Assembly (NCBI RefSeq): GCF_020024835.1
Contig: NZ_JAHHTD010000024.1
Location: 1 to 22,558, forward strand
Direction of reading: 5' to 3'
Length of the DNA: 22,558 nt
Source of the DNA: Campylobacter sp.
Lineage (GTDB): Bacteria > Campylobacterota > Campylobacteria > Campylobacterales > Campylobacteraceae
Positions 22,463 through 22,558 of this stretch are shown piece by piece. The position numbers were made by a program, and so were the translations under genes. The stretch's first letter is position 1. Each line of letters begins with the position of its first letter. Under the pieces are notes generated by a model that worked only from the letters and a program-made list of their open reading frames with translations, did no database searches and was not told the DNA's origin.

Positions 22463-22497
22463 GTTAAAAAATATTAATATATTTTGAAAGGAATGAT

Positions 22498-22558
22498 ATG
22501 GAATTTTTAAGTTGGGCTATATTGATTTTATTTTTGTTTATAATATCTTTATTGATTA
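22498..22558 (+). CDS. Start of a membrane protein gene, cut by the window end
   Basis: ATG 22498 follows an AAAGGA ribosome-binding site (22487-22492) with good spacing. The 20 visible codons (MEFLSWAILILFLFIISLLI) are almost wholly hydrophobic, so this is either a transmembrane segment or a signal anchor. It begins 35 bases after alr in the same direction and may share its transcript. Too little is present to name a family. Confidence 0.55.
   Translation, partial: MEFLSWAILILFLFIISLLI

Overview
The window is strongly AT-rich, densely coded bacterial DNA. Gene content (MapA, FlgP/FlgQ, Pgp2, CtsW-like ComF, Epsilonproteobacterial ThiF) points to Campylobacter close to C. jejuni. GyrA carries valine at position 86, where C. 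jejuni has threonine; valine there is what I recall for the naturally quinolone-tolerant C. lari group, so a C. lari-group member is my best guess. No rRNA, tRNA, CRISPR array, IS element or prophage is visible.

Layout. (1) 1-2594: a frameshifted small membrane-protein gene at a ragged, homopolymer-rich window edge, then mutS2. (2) 2595-6601: a chemoreceptor on the minus strand and dapE, bracketed by two relics of one restriction-enzyme-like gene: a 107-codon frameshifted remnant after dapE and a 32-nt copy of its 3' end right after mutS2. (3) 6602-11258: a compact thiazole cluster, thiS-thiF-thiG-thiH and a TenI-type gene, ending in an overlapping MFS transporter. (4) 11301-12662: a DASS-family anion transporter on the minus strand, sharing a divergent promoter region with mapA. 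(5) 12870-17676: mapA, a ComF-family competence gene, gyrA, flgP and flgQ; a well-spaced sigma-54 element lies between gyrA and flgP. (6) 17734-18933: an orphan LolC/E-type permease. (7) 18940-20361: a minus-strand copper-delivery operon, PCuAC, a FixH/YtkA-like small membrane protein and Sco. (8) 20481-end: divergent pgp2 and alr (cell-wall shape and D-alanine supply), then the first 20 codons of an unidentified membrane protein.

How it fits together. ThiS, ThiF, ThiG and ThiH make the thiazole half of thiamine and the TenI-like protein probably tautomerises it; ThiC, ThiD and a true ThiE are not here. PCuAC, the small protein and Sco form a plausible periplasmic relay that loads the Cu centre of cytochrome c oxidase. 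FlgP and FlgQ serve the flagellar disk structures and fit sigma-54 control. DapE, Alr and Pgp2 all bear on peptidoglycan.

I see no clearly novel multi-gene system. The most useful second looks are the paired restriction-gene relics around the chemoreceptor/dapE block, the small cuproprotein-like gene, the overlap-coupled transporter in the thiazole operon, two palindromes in divergent promoter regions, GyrA Val86, and the sigma-54 element before flgP.
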